DNA of 48,787 bases, taken from contig CAMDZD010000015.1 of assembly GCA_945910815.1 (NCBI GenBank), positions 1 to 48,787 of the forward strand, read 5' to 3'. The stretch comes from an uncultured Clostridia bacterium (lineage in GTDB: Bacteria > Bacillota > Clostridia > Oscillospirales > Ruminococcaceae). This document shows, in pieces, positions 26,710 through 36,184 of the stretch. How positions within the stretch are numbered: the stretch's first letter is position 1; the number at the start of each line of letters is the position of its first letter. Both the position numbers and the translations under genes were made by a program. Under the pieces are notes generated by a model. That model searched no databases and was not told where the DNA came from. It worked only from the letters and a program-made list of their open reading frames with translations.

Positions 26710-28926
26710 TCATGGTAAAACATTTTCAAGCGGAATCCAATTATCACCGGACATATCCTCGGTATAGACCGTATTGTTTATGTACAATTCCTCATCAATG
26801 TCACGCACGAAACCCCAGTGAAGATTATACTTCTCAGCGTAAGCCTTAAATGCATTGAACTTATTCTCGACCTGACGGTCAATGTTCTTTGTGTGACCGG
26901 CTTGCATACCACCTTTAGTTTCAATAATCCATACGTTACCGTCTTTGGTTTTGATAATGTAGTCAGGATAGAAAAGCCACTGTTTGCTAATACCATTCAC
27001 ATAAACGATAGAAAGATACTGTTGACCTGAATCACCGTTCTTATAAATCCATTCTACACTGCCCGCTTTCTCACAGAAACGCTCAAATAGACGTTCAGAG
27101 GTACTCTTTCTTGCTTCTGACGGCAGGAACTCATTCGTATATCCCTCATATACGTTTTTCGTCATCGGCTTGACCTGTTTGACATCAGTATACTTGTACA
27201 GTTCAGTATCGGGAATTTTGAAGTCTACCGTCTTGGCATTATCAGCAAAGGTCAGCTGCTTACTTTGGGTAGCCATAATCTCACGAAATTCTATTTTAAG
27301 TTGATGAATGTTGTTGATTATAAAAGCGTAAAAGTCGCTTGTGTCTAACGCAAGAAGTTTCATTGACTTCTTTTTACCCTTTCGGAAAAGCCTTTGAAGT
27401 ATGTTCCTTACACGTTGAGCAGGAATGGTTGTTATCTTCTTGATTTCGTCCACGCTGTGCATAAGCTGAATACCATGTGTATGGGTATTTATCTTTGTCT
27501 TGACGGATATTTTTTGTGAATTTGTAGCATTCGAAATAGCTTCACCGCTGCGGAACTCACCCTGAATAACCTTGCTGTCAATTTCGTGTGAGAAGTTGTA
27601 GCCGTTCATGGAAAGCGTTTTCTGATTATCCGCTTTTACAGTACCAAGCTTGTACTTGCTTACAAAGTGGTCATAGATGAGTTTGAGAAGTTCACGTTCA
27701 CCAAGACCGCTGTCGGTATCGAGGTTACGCATTTCCTTAACGAGAGTGAAATCCTCAAATCCTTTTTTGAGGAAAAGTTTACGTACCTGATATGCCTTGT
27801 CCATTTCGGTCATCAAGCCTTGCTTGTACTGTTCGTCAAGCGTGTAGATATAGCAGAGGTCAAGACAACCCGGAAAGTCATAGTGTTTACGCTCGGGCAT
27901 ACGACGGATTCTGCCAATGGTCTGAATCTGAAAATCTTCACTGCCGCCCTCACGGAGTTTTACAAGAATTTTCGCACGGGGACAATCCCAACCGGTTGAT
28001 ACAGCCTGTTTCATAAGAAGAAATGCAGGAGTACCGTTATTGGCGGTTAGGTCATCACTCTTTATCTTGTCATCGCTCATCCAGATGTTGACCAAGCCGT
28101 TGTCGTAGGTATAGCCCATAGAAGCAAGTTTGTCCTCAACAGCCTTAATAGTTTCAGGCTGTCCTGACGGGAACTGAATGAGAACCAACGGTCTTACGTC
28201 TGCACCTACCATTTCATAGCCTGCAAGCAGTTCCTTACGTTTCATATCAGCAAGGTCAAGAAGATAATCGTAGTCATTCTCAATCTCGTCATGCTCCATA
28301 ACACCCTCATTGACATAGATTGCACGGGTAATCAGTCCAGCATCAATAACCTCATCTTCAGGAATTTCATAGAACTCATGATGAGATACCTTATTTGCCG
28401 TTGCCGATACACGAATAGTATAGATAGGGTCAAATCGGTCGATAATATCTTTTGCCTTTTTCGTATTGTTGAGGTGTTCCTCATCAATAATAAGAATAAA
28501 TTTTATGCCGTCATTATGTGCTTCATCAATACGGTCATAAATGTTTTTCCGTTCACTGTCTTTCAGGGCATTATTCTTCTTGTTGGTGACAAGTTCCCAG
28601 TTGACGAATGTTACGCTTCTGTTGTCGAAACCGAGAAGCATGGAGTACGGCAAATCTCTTGCATCAATGGACGGCATGAGTTCTTCCATTTTCTCACGGC
28701 TCTGCACTTCCAAATCACCCTTGCCGGGACAAAGCCAGATGAAAGCAACTTTATTGCCTGTATTATTGAGATAGAAATTCACATATTTAATCAAAATTAC
28801 CGTCTTGCCTGCTCCCGTAGGTGCTTTGACTGTTATGATTTTCTTTGAATCGGGTGATGAGGTCTTGTCAAAAAGATACTCCACGCAATCGTTCTGATAT
28901 TCGTAGTCATTTAAGCCATTTACCAT
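26710..28926 (-). CDS. res: Type III restriction enzyme, Res subunit
   Basis: This 738-residue ATP-driven helicase-nuclease acts with Mod to cut DNA lacking modification. Visible motifs are Walker A A-P-T-G-A-G-K-T (35-42), D-E-E-H (148-151), V-S-A-T-A and Q-T-I-G-R-I-R-R. A C-terminal nuclease core has P-D-Y-I-I-K, then I-I-E-T-K-G (about 645-670). It is somewhat shorter than classical Res proteins (roughly 900-1000 residues) but complete in motifs. It overlaps the end of mod by seven bases. Confidence 0.88.
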   Translation of the reverse strand: MVNGLNDYEYQNDCVEYLFDKTSSPDSKKIITVKAPTGAGKTVILIKYVNFYLNNTGNKVAFIWLCPGKGDLEVQSREKMEELMPSIDARDLPYSMLLGFDNRSVTFVNWELVTNKKNNALKDSERKNIYDRIDEAHNDGIKFILIIDEEHLNNTKKAKDIIDRFDPIYTIRVSATANKVSHHEFYEIPEDEVIDAGLITRAIYVNEGVMEHDEIENDYDYLLDLADMKRKELLAGYEMVGADVRPLVLIQFPSGQPETIKAVEDKLASMGYTYDNGLVNIWMSDDKIKSDDLTANNGTPAFLLMKQAVSTGWDCPRAKILVKLREGGSEDFQIQTIGRIRRMPERKHYDFPGCLDLCYIYTLDEQYKQGLMTEMDKAYQVRKLFLKKGFEDFTLVKEMRNLDTDSGLGERELLKLIYDHFVSKYKLGTVKADNQKTLSMNGYNFSHEIDSKVIQGEFRSGEAISNATNSQKISVKTKINTHTHGIQLMHSVDEIKKITTIPAQRVRNILQRLFRKGKKKSMKLLALDTSDFYAFIINNIHQLKIEFREIMATQSKQLTFADNAKTVDFKIPDTELYKYTDVKQVKPMTKNVYEGYTNEFLPSEARKSTSERLFERFCEKAGSVEWIYKNGDSGQQYLSIVYVNGISKQWLFYPDYIIKTKDGNVWIIETKGGMQAGHTKNIDRQVENKFNAFKAYAEKYNLHWGFVRDIDEELYINNTVYTEDMSGDNWIPLENVLP

Positions 28927-30551
28927 AGTTCGCCCACCTCCCTCAGTTCAAAATCAAAATAATAGTTAGGAATGACATAAGAAGTCAAGCTGTCAAGCAG
29001 TTTCTGTTGCGTTGCCGAAAGCAGAATATCCTGATTGACGAAAACAGCTTTCAAGTCAGTATAACTTGTGATATTCTGTTCAAATTCGTCCATTTCCTCA
29101 TCGGTCATAATCATAACGTACTTCTGATTATCCACTTTAATTCCGTGTTCCAGTTCAATCATCTCTGCAATATGTTCAAGCAATTCATCGGACAATTCTT
29201 CCGAATCTTTGTCCACAAAATCTGTCTTAAAGTACTTCAGATTTGCAGAAATGCCCTCTGAATATTCGCTGCCGTCAGCACGTTTTCCAGTAATAACTGT
29301 TTTCAGCCGTTGGTAGGTTACTTCTTCACAAATGCCATTTTCGTTGTTTGTGCAGAGAATAAAATTTCTGTGTCCGCTGTCCTCAGCGTTGAGTTTTAAT
29401 ACTGCGTGTCCTGTTGTGCCTGAGCCGGCAAAGAAGTCAAGAATAATTGAATTTTTATTTGGACTAAATTTAATTAAAAATTCAATTAGTGTAGTCGGCT
29501 TTGGATTGCTAAATTTATTTGTTATATTGAAGATTTTCTTTAATTGGTCTGCCCCCGTTGATGTTGTACCATATTCAGTAATGATTGAACGTGGTTTATA
29601 TCCCTTTGGCTGACGTTGCTTGAAATGAACCGTCCACTTGCCATTTACTTTTATGATGCGAGTTTCACCAGCTTTAAGGTCAGATAAAAATCGTGCTTCT
29701 GAGCGTAGCCAACTAATTGGTTCTCCGTTTTCCTCATACTGCAAAACTGTGCCATCTGGACAGGTTATGGGGTAATACTGCTTTCCCGACTTTCTTTTAA
29801 AAGTATCCCAGAAATATCTTCCTATTTCATCTTTTTCTTTATATCTTGATACATAATCTTCAGCATACTCTATGAAAATATTATTTAATATTTCAACATC
29901 ATTTGCATAGACAAGTATATATTCATGTTCTGTAGCCACATGACGAGAATCGTTGCTACCACCTTTTTTCTTTTGCCATATAAGTGATGTGATATAATTC
30001 TGTTCACCTAAAATATCATCACATAACATTTTTAAAGCTGCGTGTTCATTGTCATCTATGCTAATAAACATAATTCCTTGTTCAGAAAGAAGTCTTTTTG
30101 CTATTTTCAATCTCTCAGCCATAAACGATAACCATTTTGAATGGCGAAAAGTATCTTCTTTAACAACAAAAGCATCATTATATCTAAAGTCATCTTTCTT
30201 TCCTGTATTATAAGGCGGATCAATATAAATAACATCAATCTTTCCTTTGTGTGTCTTTTCAAGCAGATAAAGACTGTGAAGATTATCGCCCTCAAGCAGA
30301 AAGTTGTATGCATCGCTTTCGTCAGCACAAATTTCTCTTTCCTTCACTTCCGTAAATACAGGAATCTGCGTTTTCATCTGAACGTCAACGGCTTCCTCGT
30401 GTTCTTCCCATACAAGTCCATACTTTTTCGCTTTCAGTTCCTTTTCAATCTCTCCGATTGCAATCAGCGAATCATCATCGCTGTGCTGCTCTTTCAGAGT
30501 TTCGAGAAAAGCAAGCATCTTTTCTCGCCTTTGCTGTGATAGATTTGCCAT
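28920..30551 (-). CDS. mod: Type III modification methyltransferase, Mod subunit
   Basis: This 543-residue beta-class adenine methyltransferase gives the type III complex its sequence specificity. D-P-P-Y-N-T-G starts at residue 111, and F-A-G-S-G-T-T lies near 372. The part between them is the variable target-recognition region. The N-terminus (1-90) matches the type III Mod lead-in. Nine bases separate it from the thsA stop, and it overlaps res, so all are co-transcribed. I cannot read the target site. I saw no simple repeat tract that would suggest phase variation. Confidence 0.9.
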   Translation of the reverse strand: MANLSQQRREKMLAFLETLKEQHSDDDSLIAIGEIEKELKAKKYGLVWEEHEEAVDVQMKTQIPVFTEVKEREICADESDAYNFLLEGDNLHSLYLLEKTHKGKIDVIYIDPPYNTGKKDDFRYNDAFVVKEDTFRHSKWLSFMAERLKIAKRLLSEQGIMFISIDDNEHAALKMLCDDILGEQNYITSLIWQKKKGGSNDSRHVATEHEYILVYANDVEILNNIFIEYAEDYVSRYKEKDEIGRYFWDTFKRKSGKQYYPITCPDGTVLQYEENGEPISWLRSEARFLSDLKAGETRIIKVNGKWTVHFKQRQPKGYKPRSIITEYGTTSTGADQLKKIFNITNKFSNPKPTTLIEFLIKFSPNKNSIILDFFAGSGTTGHAVLKLNAEDSGHRNFILCTNNENGICEEVTYQRLKTVITGKRADGSEYSEGISANLKYFKTDFVDKDSEELSDELLEHIAEMIELEHGIKVDNQKYVMIMTDEEMDEFEQNITSYTDLKAVFVNQDILLSATQQKLLDSLTSYVIPNYYFDFELREVGELW

Positions 30552-30560
30552 GTTATCCTC

Positions 30561-32027
30561 CTAATTCGCAGAAGCGTATTTTCCTTTTTTAAAAAGCTCA
30601 ATAAATAAAAGTATGTTGTCAATCAACTGTGATTCCTTACACTTTTCGTTCAGCTTTTCAAATGCAGCAGTCAGTTCGTCGTCTACATTAGTATAATAAT
30701 TTGATAAGTTTTCATGTATTTCTTTCCAAATTTCATGTGCTACATATCCTGTACAACCTACCGGAACAATCAAGTTATGTTGTTTGACAGCTATCTCGAA
30801 TTCTTGCTTCATTCCATCTGCCAAAACGGTAGTTTCTTTATCTTTGTCGTACTTGTTGCCGAATATGAAAATCGATACACCCGCACGAGAAATCATATCT
30901 TCACGATACTCTCTCCACAATTTTTCACGGGTGCTGTCATCTACAATTCCTTGTGGAAATGGTCGAAGCAATAACCGTTCTTCATTGATTTTTTTGTTTT
31001 TCATGTATATTTCTTGCAAAGTACCGTATATTACGGCACTTCCGACTCCCAACCCAAAGCCTGAAATAATGTTAAACTCCTTTTGAATCAATCTTTGACT
31101 TAGTGATTGAATAAAATCAGTTGCCGATTTTTCATCTTCACTGTATTCTGAGTATTCATAAGCACTACCTGATACAAACACGTTATTGTGATTCAATCTT
31201 CTGCTGATTTCTTTCAGAATATCTGTAATCTCGCTGTATTCATCAATCATCAAAGGCTTTATGCTATATCGCTTAAGGTCGCCCATAAAAAGTTCCTGCT
31301 TGCGTTTAGCATATTCATAGTCGGCTTTATTTGCATAGTCATTTTCATTAACTTTTCGCATAATTGCATAATGCTGACGGTTATTTTCCTTATAGTCAAT
31401 TCTGATTCTACTCAATATATAATCAAGATTAGGGTCTGTAAAGCTAAAGCCAATAAAAAGGAACGTTTTGGAAATCAGGTCGCCACTTAAAGAAGTAATA
31501 AATTGAGCGTGTTTCTGATAGTATTGTTCGTAGTCGTCCTTTATCAAAATGGCTTCATACGGATTGCTTTTGTCACCATGCATTTTATAAACAACTGCAT
31601 CTCTATGTGGAATAGTCAAAGATAAGTGACTGTTATTATACTTAACATCAACAATTTTTCTCGCATCACGTAAAGCTTCTTCAATTAAAGAATCATAATT
31701 TGTTGTCCAAAAAGTTGATATGGGCAATTTGGCGAGTATTTTGTGATTTTCATCTAAATCCTTTTCTTTTGTAAATTCCTCAAAAAGGGCATTATTGATT
31801 AACCCTCGATTCTGTCCGTTTTCATTACAGTTGTATTGTGCTAAAGAAATCAAGTCTGTTTCTTTTTCAATGTCAAGTCCCAGATCTTCTGCAATGCCAC
31901 TCAATAAATTTTTCCAATCAACATATCCAGCATTCATCGAAAAGCCCGCACCAATAAACATTGCAGCAGTATAATTCTGTATTTCCTTAACATATCTATC
32001 AATGAATGATGAAATATCTCTGTTCAA
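30561..32027 (-). CDS. thsA: ThsA, SIR2-SLOG effector of a Thoeris system
   Basis: This 488-residue protein has an N-terminal SIR2 domain (about 10-280) and a C-terminal SLOG domain (about 285-450, starting V-F-V-S-G-S-A and containing G-F-G-L-G-V-G-S-A). By family knowledge the SLOG domain binds a cyclic-ADP-ribose-like signal made by TIR partners, and the SIR2 domain then destroys NAD, killing the infected cell. The expected catalytic residues are present: Asn110 in T-T-N-Y-D and His150 in K-M-H-G-D. These match the positions known in Bacillus ThsA to within two residues. Two TIR genes lie directly upstream. Confidence 0.88.
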   Translation of the reverse strand: MNRDISSFIDRYVKEIQNYTAAMFIGAGFSMNAGYVDWKNLLSGIAEDLGLDIEKETDLISLAQYNCNENGQNRGLINNALFEEFTKEKDLDENHKILAKLPISTFWTTNYDSLIEEALRDARKIVDVKYNNSHLSLTIPHRDAVVYKMHGDKSNPYEAILIKDDYEQYYQKHAQFITSLSGDLISKTFLFIGFSFTDPNLDYILSRIRIDYKENNRQHYAIMRKVNENDYANKADYEYAKRKQELFMGDLKRYSIKPLMIDEYSEITDILKEISRRLNHNNVFVSGSAYEYSEYSEDEKSATDFIQSLSQRLIQKEFNIISGFGLGVGSAVIYGTLQEIYMKNKKINEERLLLRPFPQGIVDDSTREKLWREYREDMISRAGVSIFIFGNKYDKDKETTVLADGMKQEFEIAVKQHNLIVPVGCTGYVAHEIWKEIHENLSNYYTNVDDELTAAFEKLNEKCKESQLIDNILLFIELFKKGKYASAN

Positions 32028-32044
32028 GTAAATTCCCCCTAATC

Positions 32045-32611
32045 TTAAAGCGATTTTACTATTTTGTATTCGCTTGTATTTTCTTGGTGTTCATATGCCT
32101 TATCTATGGAGGTCAGCGGATATTTTTTGAATTCATCCCATTTTACAACATATGTATAACCATTATCTATGTTGTCCCTTAATATAGGGAACAAATCATT
32201 TTTATCATAGTAATTGTAAGAACCATATCTATTGGGAAGAATAACAGCAAGCAAAGCATTACGCTGACTTGTACGTCCATTTCTCGGCATTTCTTTAACT
32301 GAATAACTAATTTCCCAAGGAATCCATTGCGATGTTTGCCATCTCCTTGGTTCTTTCATATTAGGAGATATAAGTACAATAGTAAGGGTACTATCATAAA
32401 TCTTGTTTTTCAAGTGTTCCCAAATTGCATTGTCACTCCAATTTGAAATATCTTCATCGCTTTTTTCTCCCTTATATATGTCGTCACCATTCAAAATTCT
32501 ATTTTGAATATAATCAACATAATCATGAACGGCAGTAGTCCCTAAAACGTTAGGCAAACTTTTTACATTTGTGTCTTTGTACTTGTAAGAAACGAAAATT
32601 TTATGTCCCAT
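32045..32611 (-). CDS. thsB: ThsB-like TIR protein 1 (DUF1863 type)
   Basis: This 188-residue protein has an N-terminal TIR-like fold of the MTH538/DUF1863 group: K-I-F-V-S-Y-K, T-L-T-I-V-L-I-S-P and W-I-P-W-E, with the putative catalytic Glu100. In Thoeris, such proteins sense phage and make the signal molecule from NAD. It starts 12 bases after TIR protein 2 ends and stops 17 bases before thsA, so it is in the same operon. Confidence 0.78.
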   Translation of the reverse strand: MGHKIFVSYKYKDTNVKSLPNVLGTTAVHDYVDYIQNRILNGDDIYKGEKSDEDISNWSDNAIWEHLKNKIYDSTLTIVLISPNMKEPRRWQTSQWIPWEISYSVKEMPRNGRTSQRNALLAVILPNRYGSYNYYDKNDLFPILRDNIDNGYTYVVKWDEFKKYPLTSIDKAYEHQENTSEYKIVKSL

Positions 32612-32623
32612 TTAATTTTCCTC

Positions 32624-33196
32624 CTATGATTTAAACCAATCTTCAAGTGGTATAATATAGTAACTGTAATTTTCTTTGTATCGTACATAGTATCCCTTGA
32701 TTATCGGATTTCCATTTGTGTACGTTTCTGTTCCATCAAAATAACAAATATACGGATATATCTGCATATATTCTGATCCTTTATACTCAAAGTTATAAGT
32801 GCCTTTGGGTTTCATCGGAAATAATGCAATATGTTTTTTGTATTTTTGAGCATCACCGTATCCAAGTTCCCAATTACACCATTTAGATTCAATGGCTCCA
32901 TTTGTCGCAAGAAGAATAAATTTATTGCATTTAATTATTCTGTCCTTTATGTTTTGAGCAGTTTTTCCAGAGGTTATGGTTGGCATAGATGCATCTCTGC
33001 TATCTATATACGCTTTTACATTGTATTGTTGTTCAAGAAAACCTATTAAATCCTTTAAATCTTCTAAATCATCGTGCTTATGAGAAATAAATACCGTGGG
33101 TTGGTACTGGCTATATTCATAAATCGTTGCTCTTGACTCAGTAAGGCTATCTTTTGCAAAACCATGAAATTCTCCTTGTTCAAATATAGTTTTCAA
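32624..33196 (-). CDS. thsB: ThsB-like TIR protein 2
   Basis: This 190-residue protein has a TIR domain from about residue 33: T-V-F-I-S-H-K-H-D-D, then A-Y-I-D-S-R-D, F-I-L-L-A-T-N and W-C-N-W-E-L-G-Y, with the likely catalytic Glu110. It belongs to a different TIR subgroup from its neighbour, so the two may recognise different phages. The start is an unusual TTG at 33196 with a perfect AGGAGGA seven bases upstream. That ribosome site lies within the last codons of the preceding reading frame, so translation is probably coupled to it. Confidence 0.78.
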   Translation of the reverse strand: MKTIFEQGEFHGFAKDSLTESRATIYEYSQYQPTVFISHKHDDLEDLKDLIGFLEQQYNVKAYIDSRDASMPTITSGKTAQNIKDRIIKCNKFILLATNGAIESKWCNWELGYGDAQKYKKHIALFPMKPKGTYNFEYKGSEYMQIYPYICYFDGTETYTNGNPIIKGYYVRYKENYSYYIIPLEDWFKS

Positions 33197-33200
33197 ATGA

Positions 33201-33737
33201 TCATCCTCCTATATAATTTTTCTGTTCTGCCTTGCTCAGGCACAAGTGGCTTAGATGACATTTTGAACAGCTTTCCGTGCCACAACGTTTTGGCAGGTTG
33301 TTCCTGCGTATGTTGTCTGCCGCCTGCCGTATTTCCGTTTCTACCGTTGTTGCCAAATCAGCCGTCACTGGTTCTCTTGCCGTATTTTCCGAATCAAGAT
33401 GATAGATTTCCATGTAATCGGCTGTTTGCCCTGTCAACTTCTGATAGCCAAGCGAATAGATTTTCAGCTGTTCCGTATCTATCGCTTCAAGAACACGCTT
33501 GTTTGCCGTTTTGAAGTCAACAATTACAGTTTTCTTTTCGCCGTCAATCATAACATCTTTTACCATGTCAATACGTCCGTTTACTGTGATGCCGTCACCC
33601 ATATCAATCTCGATAGCCGATTCAGCAAATCGAATATCTCCGAAAGTGGCTTGATTTCGATCAATGTACTTCTGTATTGCACGTTTCGCACTATCCGTCA
33701 TACGTTCCTTCTGCTTTGGCGTAGCGTATATTTGGAA
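33201..33737 (-). pseudogene. RecB-like nuclease domain, 5' truncated
   Basis: The open frame carries the C-terminal part of a UvrD/AddB-associated PD-(D/E)XK nuclease: G-R-I-D-M-V-K, V-I-V-D-F-K-T-A and a Cys cluster C-G-T-E-S-C-S-K-C near the end. The helicase half is missing. Its first codons (33738-33785) are the wrong-frame reading of the PAPS-reductase fragment, so the apparent start is an artefact of a deletion. It still overlaps the signals of the defence operon. Confidence 0.65.
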
Positions 33738-34063
33738 AGAAACGGCTGACCATATTCCCGACAACAGGTCGGAATCGGCTTGCAAGCCTTGATACGTTCA
33801 ATCTCAATATCGTATTTCTTTTCGAGGTAATCGAGATGTTCCTTTGTTGCATGGTATTCAAGTCCCGTATCAATCCAGAAGTATCGGACTTTCTTATCCT
33901 CATCGACATTGTGTATAATATCAAGGACTATATCACTGTCACTTCCGCCACTGATACTACATAAAGGAGTGTAAGAGCGTGAAAGTACGCTGACCGCCTT
34001 TGCATAGCCATCAATTATGGTGAAATTCTTTGTGTCAAGAGAAGTTTCAAAAGCATCAGACAT
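33738..34063 (-). pseudogene. PAPS reductase-like PP-loop protein, N-terminal fragment
   Basis: About 105 codons match phage- and element-borne phosphoadenosine phosphosulfate reductase-like proteins. The PP-loop is S-G-G-S-D-S-D, followed by F-W-I-D-T-G-L-E-Y. A complete protein would be more than twice this length. Similarity ends near 33738, where the nuclease fragment starts in another frame. It begins eight bases inside the end of the cytosine methyltransferase gene. Confidence 0.65.
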
Positions 34064-35099
34064 TTTTCAGACCTCCTAAGATATGGGCAATCACATCAAC
34101 CGTCCAACCGTTGCCGATACACTTATATCTCTGCGTATTGCTGATTCCAGCTGTGTAATTGTCGGGCAAAGTCTGCAAACGCTCCGCTTCAATTGGTGTG
34201 AGTTTTCTGATTATGTAATCACCATCAGGCAAATCAATCTTGTAAAGCCCTGTTTTAGCACCCATACCGCCGCCGTTGGCTGTCATCGTAACAGACTTTC
34301 CGTGAACCGAATAAATACGCTGTCCCTGACCGCCTTTGCCAATCTGACCGACACGGATTGGAACTGCAATTTTCTGTCGGCTTTCTTCCGCCTTGTATAC
34401 CGGAAAAAGATTTGAACCTGCCTTATAATAGGTTGCAGGAATGGTATGCGACTTTCCATTTACTGTCGCAACAGGAATTGCTACCATAGTACGCTGTTTT
34501 CGTTCCATTGTGTTGTTAAAAGCATCCCCTTGATAACTTGCAGTTACACAATAGCTCTTATCCTGCCAAGACACACCGTTTTCAAGAACGTCCTGCAACA
34601 TAATGTCTTTGTCCATAGGTTGTGTGACATTCGGGATATTCGTCCAGTAACAGCGTTTTCTGTTCTGTCCCGATAGCAAAGAAGAATTTATCATAATCGG
34701 CTGAACACCGAGATATTTTGAAATTTCGTCCTTGATGTTCTGATGAATGGAATAGTTATTCTCATAGAGAAAATATCTGCACTCCGATTCATACAAAGCA
34801 CGCACATACTCCATAAATAGCTTGAAACCCATTCCGTCTGAGGTTGTTTCTCTGTCTTTTTTCGCAATACTCCAATATGTACAGGGTGAACCGCCGAGCA
34901 GTAAGTCATAACCCTTAAACTGTGTAAAATTGCCATCAAATACGTTCCCGTGGTGAACAATTTCGGGGAAATTATTTTTTGAAACCGTGACAGCGTATTT
35001 GTCGATTTCAAACGCATCATAGCACTCAACGGATATGCCCGTTCTCTGTAAAGCAAGCATTCCGCAGGATATTCCGTCAAACAGACTCAGCACCTTCAT
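34056..35099 (-). CDS. DNA cytosine-5 methyltransferase
   Basis: This 347-residue enzyme transfers a methyl group to cytosine C5. Motif I is F-D-G-I-S-C-G near the start, and motif IV G-G-S-P-C-T contains the catalytic Cys73. Motif VI is E113-N-N rather than the common E-N-V; the C-terminal motifs include R-K-L-T-P-I-E-A-E-R-L-Q and I-G-N-G-W. A variable target-recognition region lies between about 180 and 280. It overlaps the DUF4366 gene by four bases (ATGA). Such enzymes are frequent in Tn1549-like elements, where they probably protect incoming DNA. Confidence 0.88.
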   Translation of the reverse strand: MKVLSLFDGISCGMLALQRTGISVECYDAFEIDKYAVTVSKNNFPEIVHHGNVFDGNFTQFKGYDLLLGGSPCTYWSIAKKDRETTSDGMGFKLFMEYVRALYESECRYFLYENNYSIHQNIKDEISKYLGVQPIMINSSLLSGQNRKRCYWTNIPNVTQPMDKDIMLQDVLENGVSWQDKSYCVTASYQGDAFNNTMERKQRTMVAIPVATVNGKSHTIPATYYKAGSNLFPVYKAEESRQKIAVPIRVGQIGKGGQGQRIYSVHGKSVTMTANGGGMGAKTGLYKIDLPDGDYIIRKLTPIEAERLQTLPDNYTAGISNTQRYKCIGNGWTVDVIAHILGGLKNV

Positions 35100-35932
35100 G
35101 ATTCATCATCCTCATCTGTTACGTTGCCGTAGTCATCATCGTAATCTTCATCGAAATCCTCAACCTTGACATTCTTTTTCTTGCCAAGCTTACCTGATTT
35201 AAGTAAGAATACCGCACCGCCGACAACTGCCAATGCACCAACGCCGATAAGAATGAGCATATTGCTGTTCATAGGTGAAGTCTGTTTCTTACTTGAAATT
35301 TCTTCCAAATTTTCAGTTTCGGCAGTAGTTTCTTCTGCATTGTTGGGATTTTCAGAGCTTGCACCGCCGTTAGTGGCTGCATCTGCATACTTTTCCGCCT
35401 GTTCGGCAGGGTCTTTACCCTCCTCGCTCTCGTTTCCAGCATAGAGGAGAGAATACAGGTCAAAGTCGTCAACTTTGTTCAGAAAAAATACATTATCCTC
35501 ATCACCGTCAGCGGAATAGTTGATAAGAATATAAAACACATTGCCGTCCTTTGTTGTCACAGCGATAAACTGCATCTCCTTGCTGTCATAGATGATTTTT
35601 TCATGCTTGATAAGTGTAGCATTGCCGTCTGTGTCGTAATATTCATCAACATAATAGTCATGTTCCGAATCGTCAGTTTCGTTTTCCATTACGCCGTTCT
35701 GAATTTCATCAACCAGCTTTTGCATATCTTCTTCGTTAAGCTGAATATCCGTTTCTGCTGAATTGTCGGCAGTTTCTGTAACAGCTGTAGTCTGAATTGC
35801 TGTTGAAGGTTCTGTTACAGTGCTTGTAGTTTCAATTTCCTCCGCAAATGCAGACAGCGATGTACTTACGCTTGCAAGTGCCAAAGTTATCGCTGAAAAA
35901 AATGCTTCCAAAGATTTTTTAGTGTTCCACAT
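35096..35932 (-). CDS. DUF4366 conjugation-associated surface protein
   Basis: This 278-residue protein has a signal peptide (about 1-30), a Thr/Glu-rich spacer and a conserved outer domain with E-D-M-Q-K-L-V-D-E-I-Q-N-G and F-Y-I-L-I-N-Y. A membrane helix (about 225-245) and a charged Asp-rich tail follow. This is the DUF4366 family found in the transfer block of Tn1549-like elements. The role in transfer is not established; surface contact or channel support is likely. Confidence 0.8.
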   Translation of the reverse strand: MWNTKKSLEAFFSAITLALASVSTSLSAFAEEIETTSTVTEPSTAIQTTAVTETADNSAETDIQLNEEDMQKLVDEIQNGVMENETDDSEHDYYVDEYYDTDGNATLIKHEKIIYDSKEMQFIAVTTKDGNVFYILINYSADGDEDNVFFLNKVDDFDLYSLLYAGNESEEGKDPAEQAEKYADAATNGGASSENPNNAEETTAETENLEEISSKKQTSPMNSNMLILIGVGALAVVGGAVFLLKSGKLGKKKNVKVEDFDEDYDDDYGNVTDEDDES

Positions 35933-36179
35933 TTTTTCTTTCCTCCGTAAATACCTTTTGTTCGTGAACCACAGGGCAGGAAGCCGCCAGCTTGGCGATA
36001 GCTTCCTGTGTGGTTATCCCGTTATCTTTCAAATATTGCTTGAAAGCTTCAAATTCCAAAGTTTCCTTTTTGGCTTTCAATTCATCAAGAAGCTTGGTAT
36101 CTTCCCGAATTTTTTCTTCAAGCCTTGGAATTTTTTTATTAAGAGCGTCCAAAGCGGTTTCTTTTCGTGTCATGTCCAT
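35919..36179 (-). CDS. DUF4315 small helical protein
   Basis: This 86-residue protein is almost all coiled-coil (K-I-P-R-L-E-E-K-I-R, then L-K-A-K-K-E-T-L-E), typical of DUF4315 in clostridial conjugative elements. It overlaps the DUF4366 gene by 14 bases and starts five bases after the preceding gene, so it is within the transfer operon. Function unknown. Confidence 0.8.
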   Translation of the reverse strand: MDMTRKETALDALNKKIPRLEEKIREDTKLLDELKAKKETLEFEAFKQYLKDNGITTQEAIAKLAASCPVVHEQKVFTEERKNVEH

Positions 36180-36184
36180 ACTCC

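Noticed and set aside
33201..33737. Calling the nuclease frame a Cas4 or CRISPR-associated protein because of its Cys cluster and PD-(D/E)XK core.
   Set aside because: No CRISPR repeats or other cas genes are visible, and the frame fits the tail of a UvrD/AddB-like helicase-nuclease.
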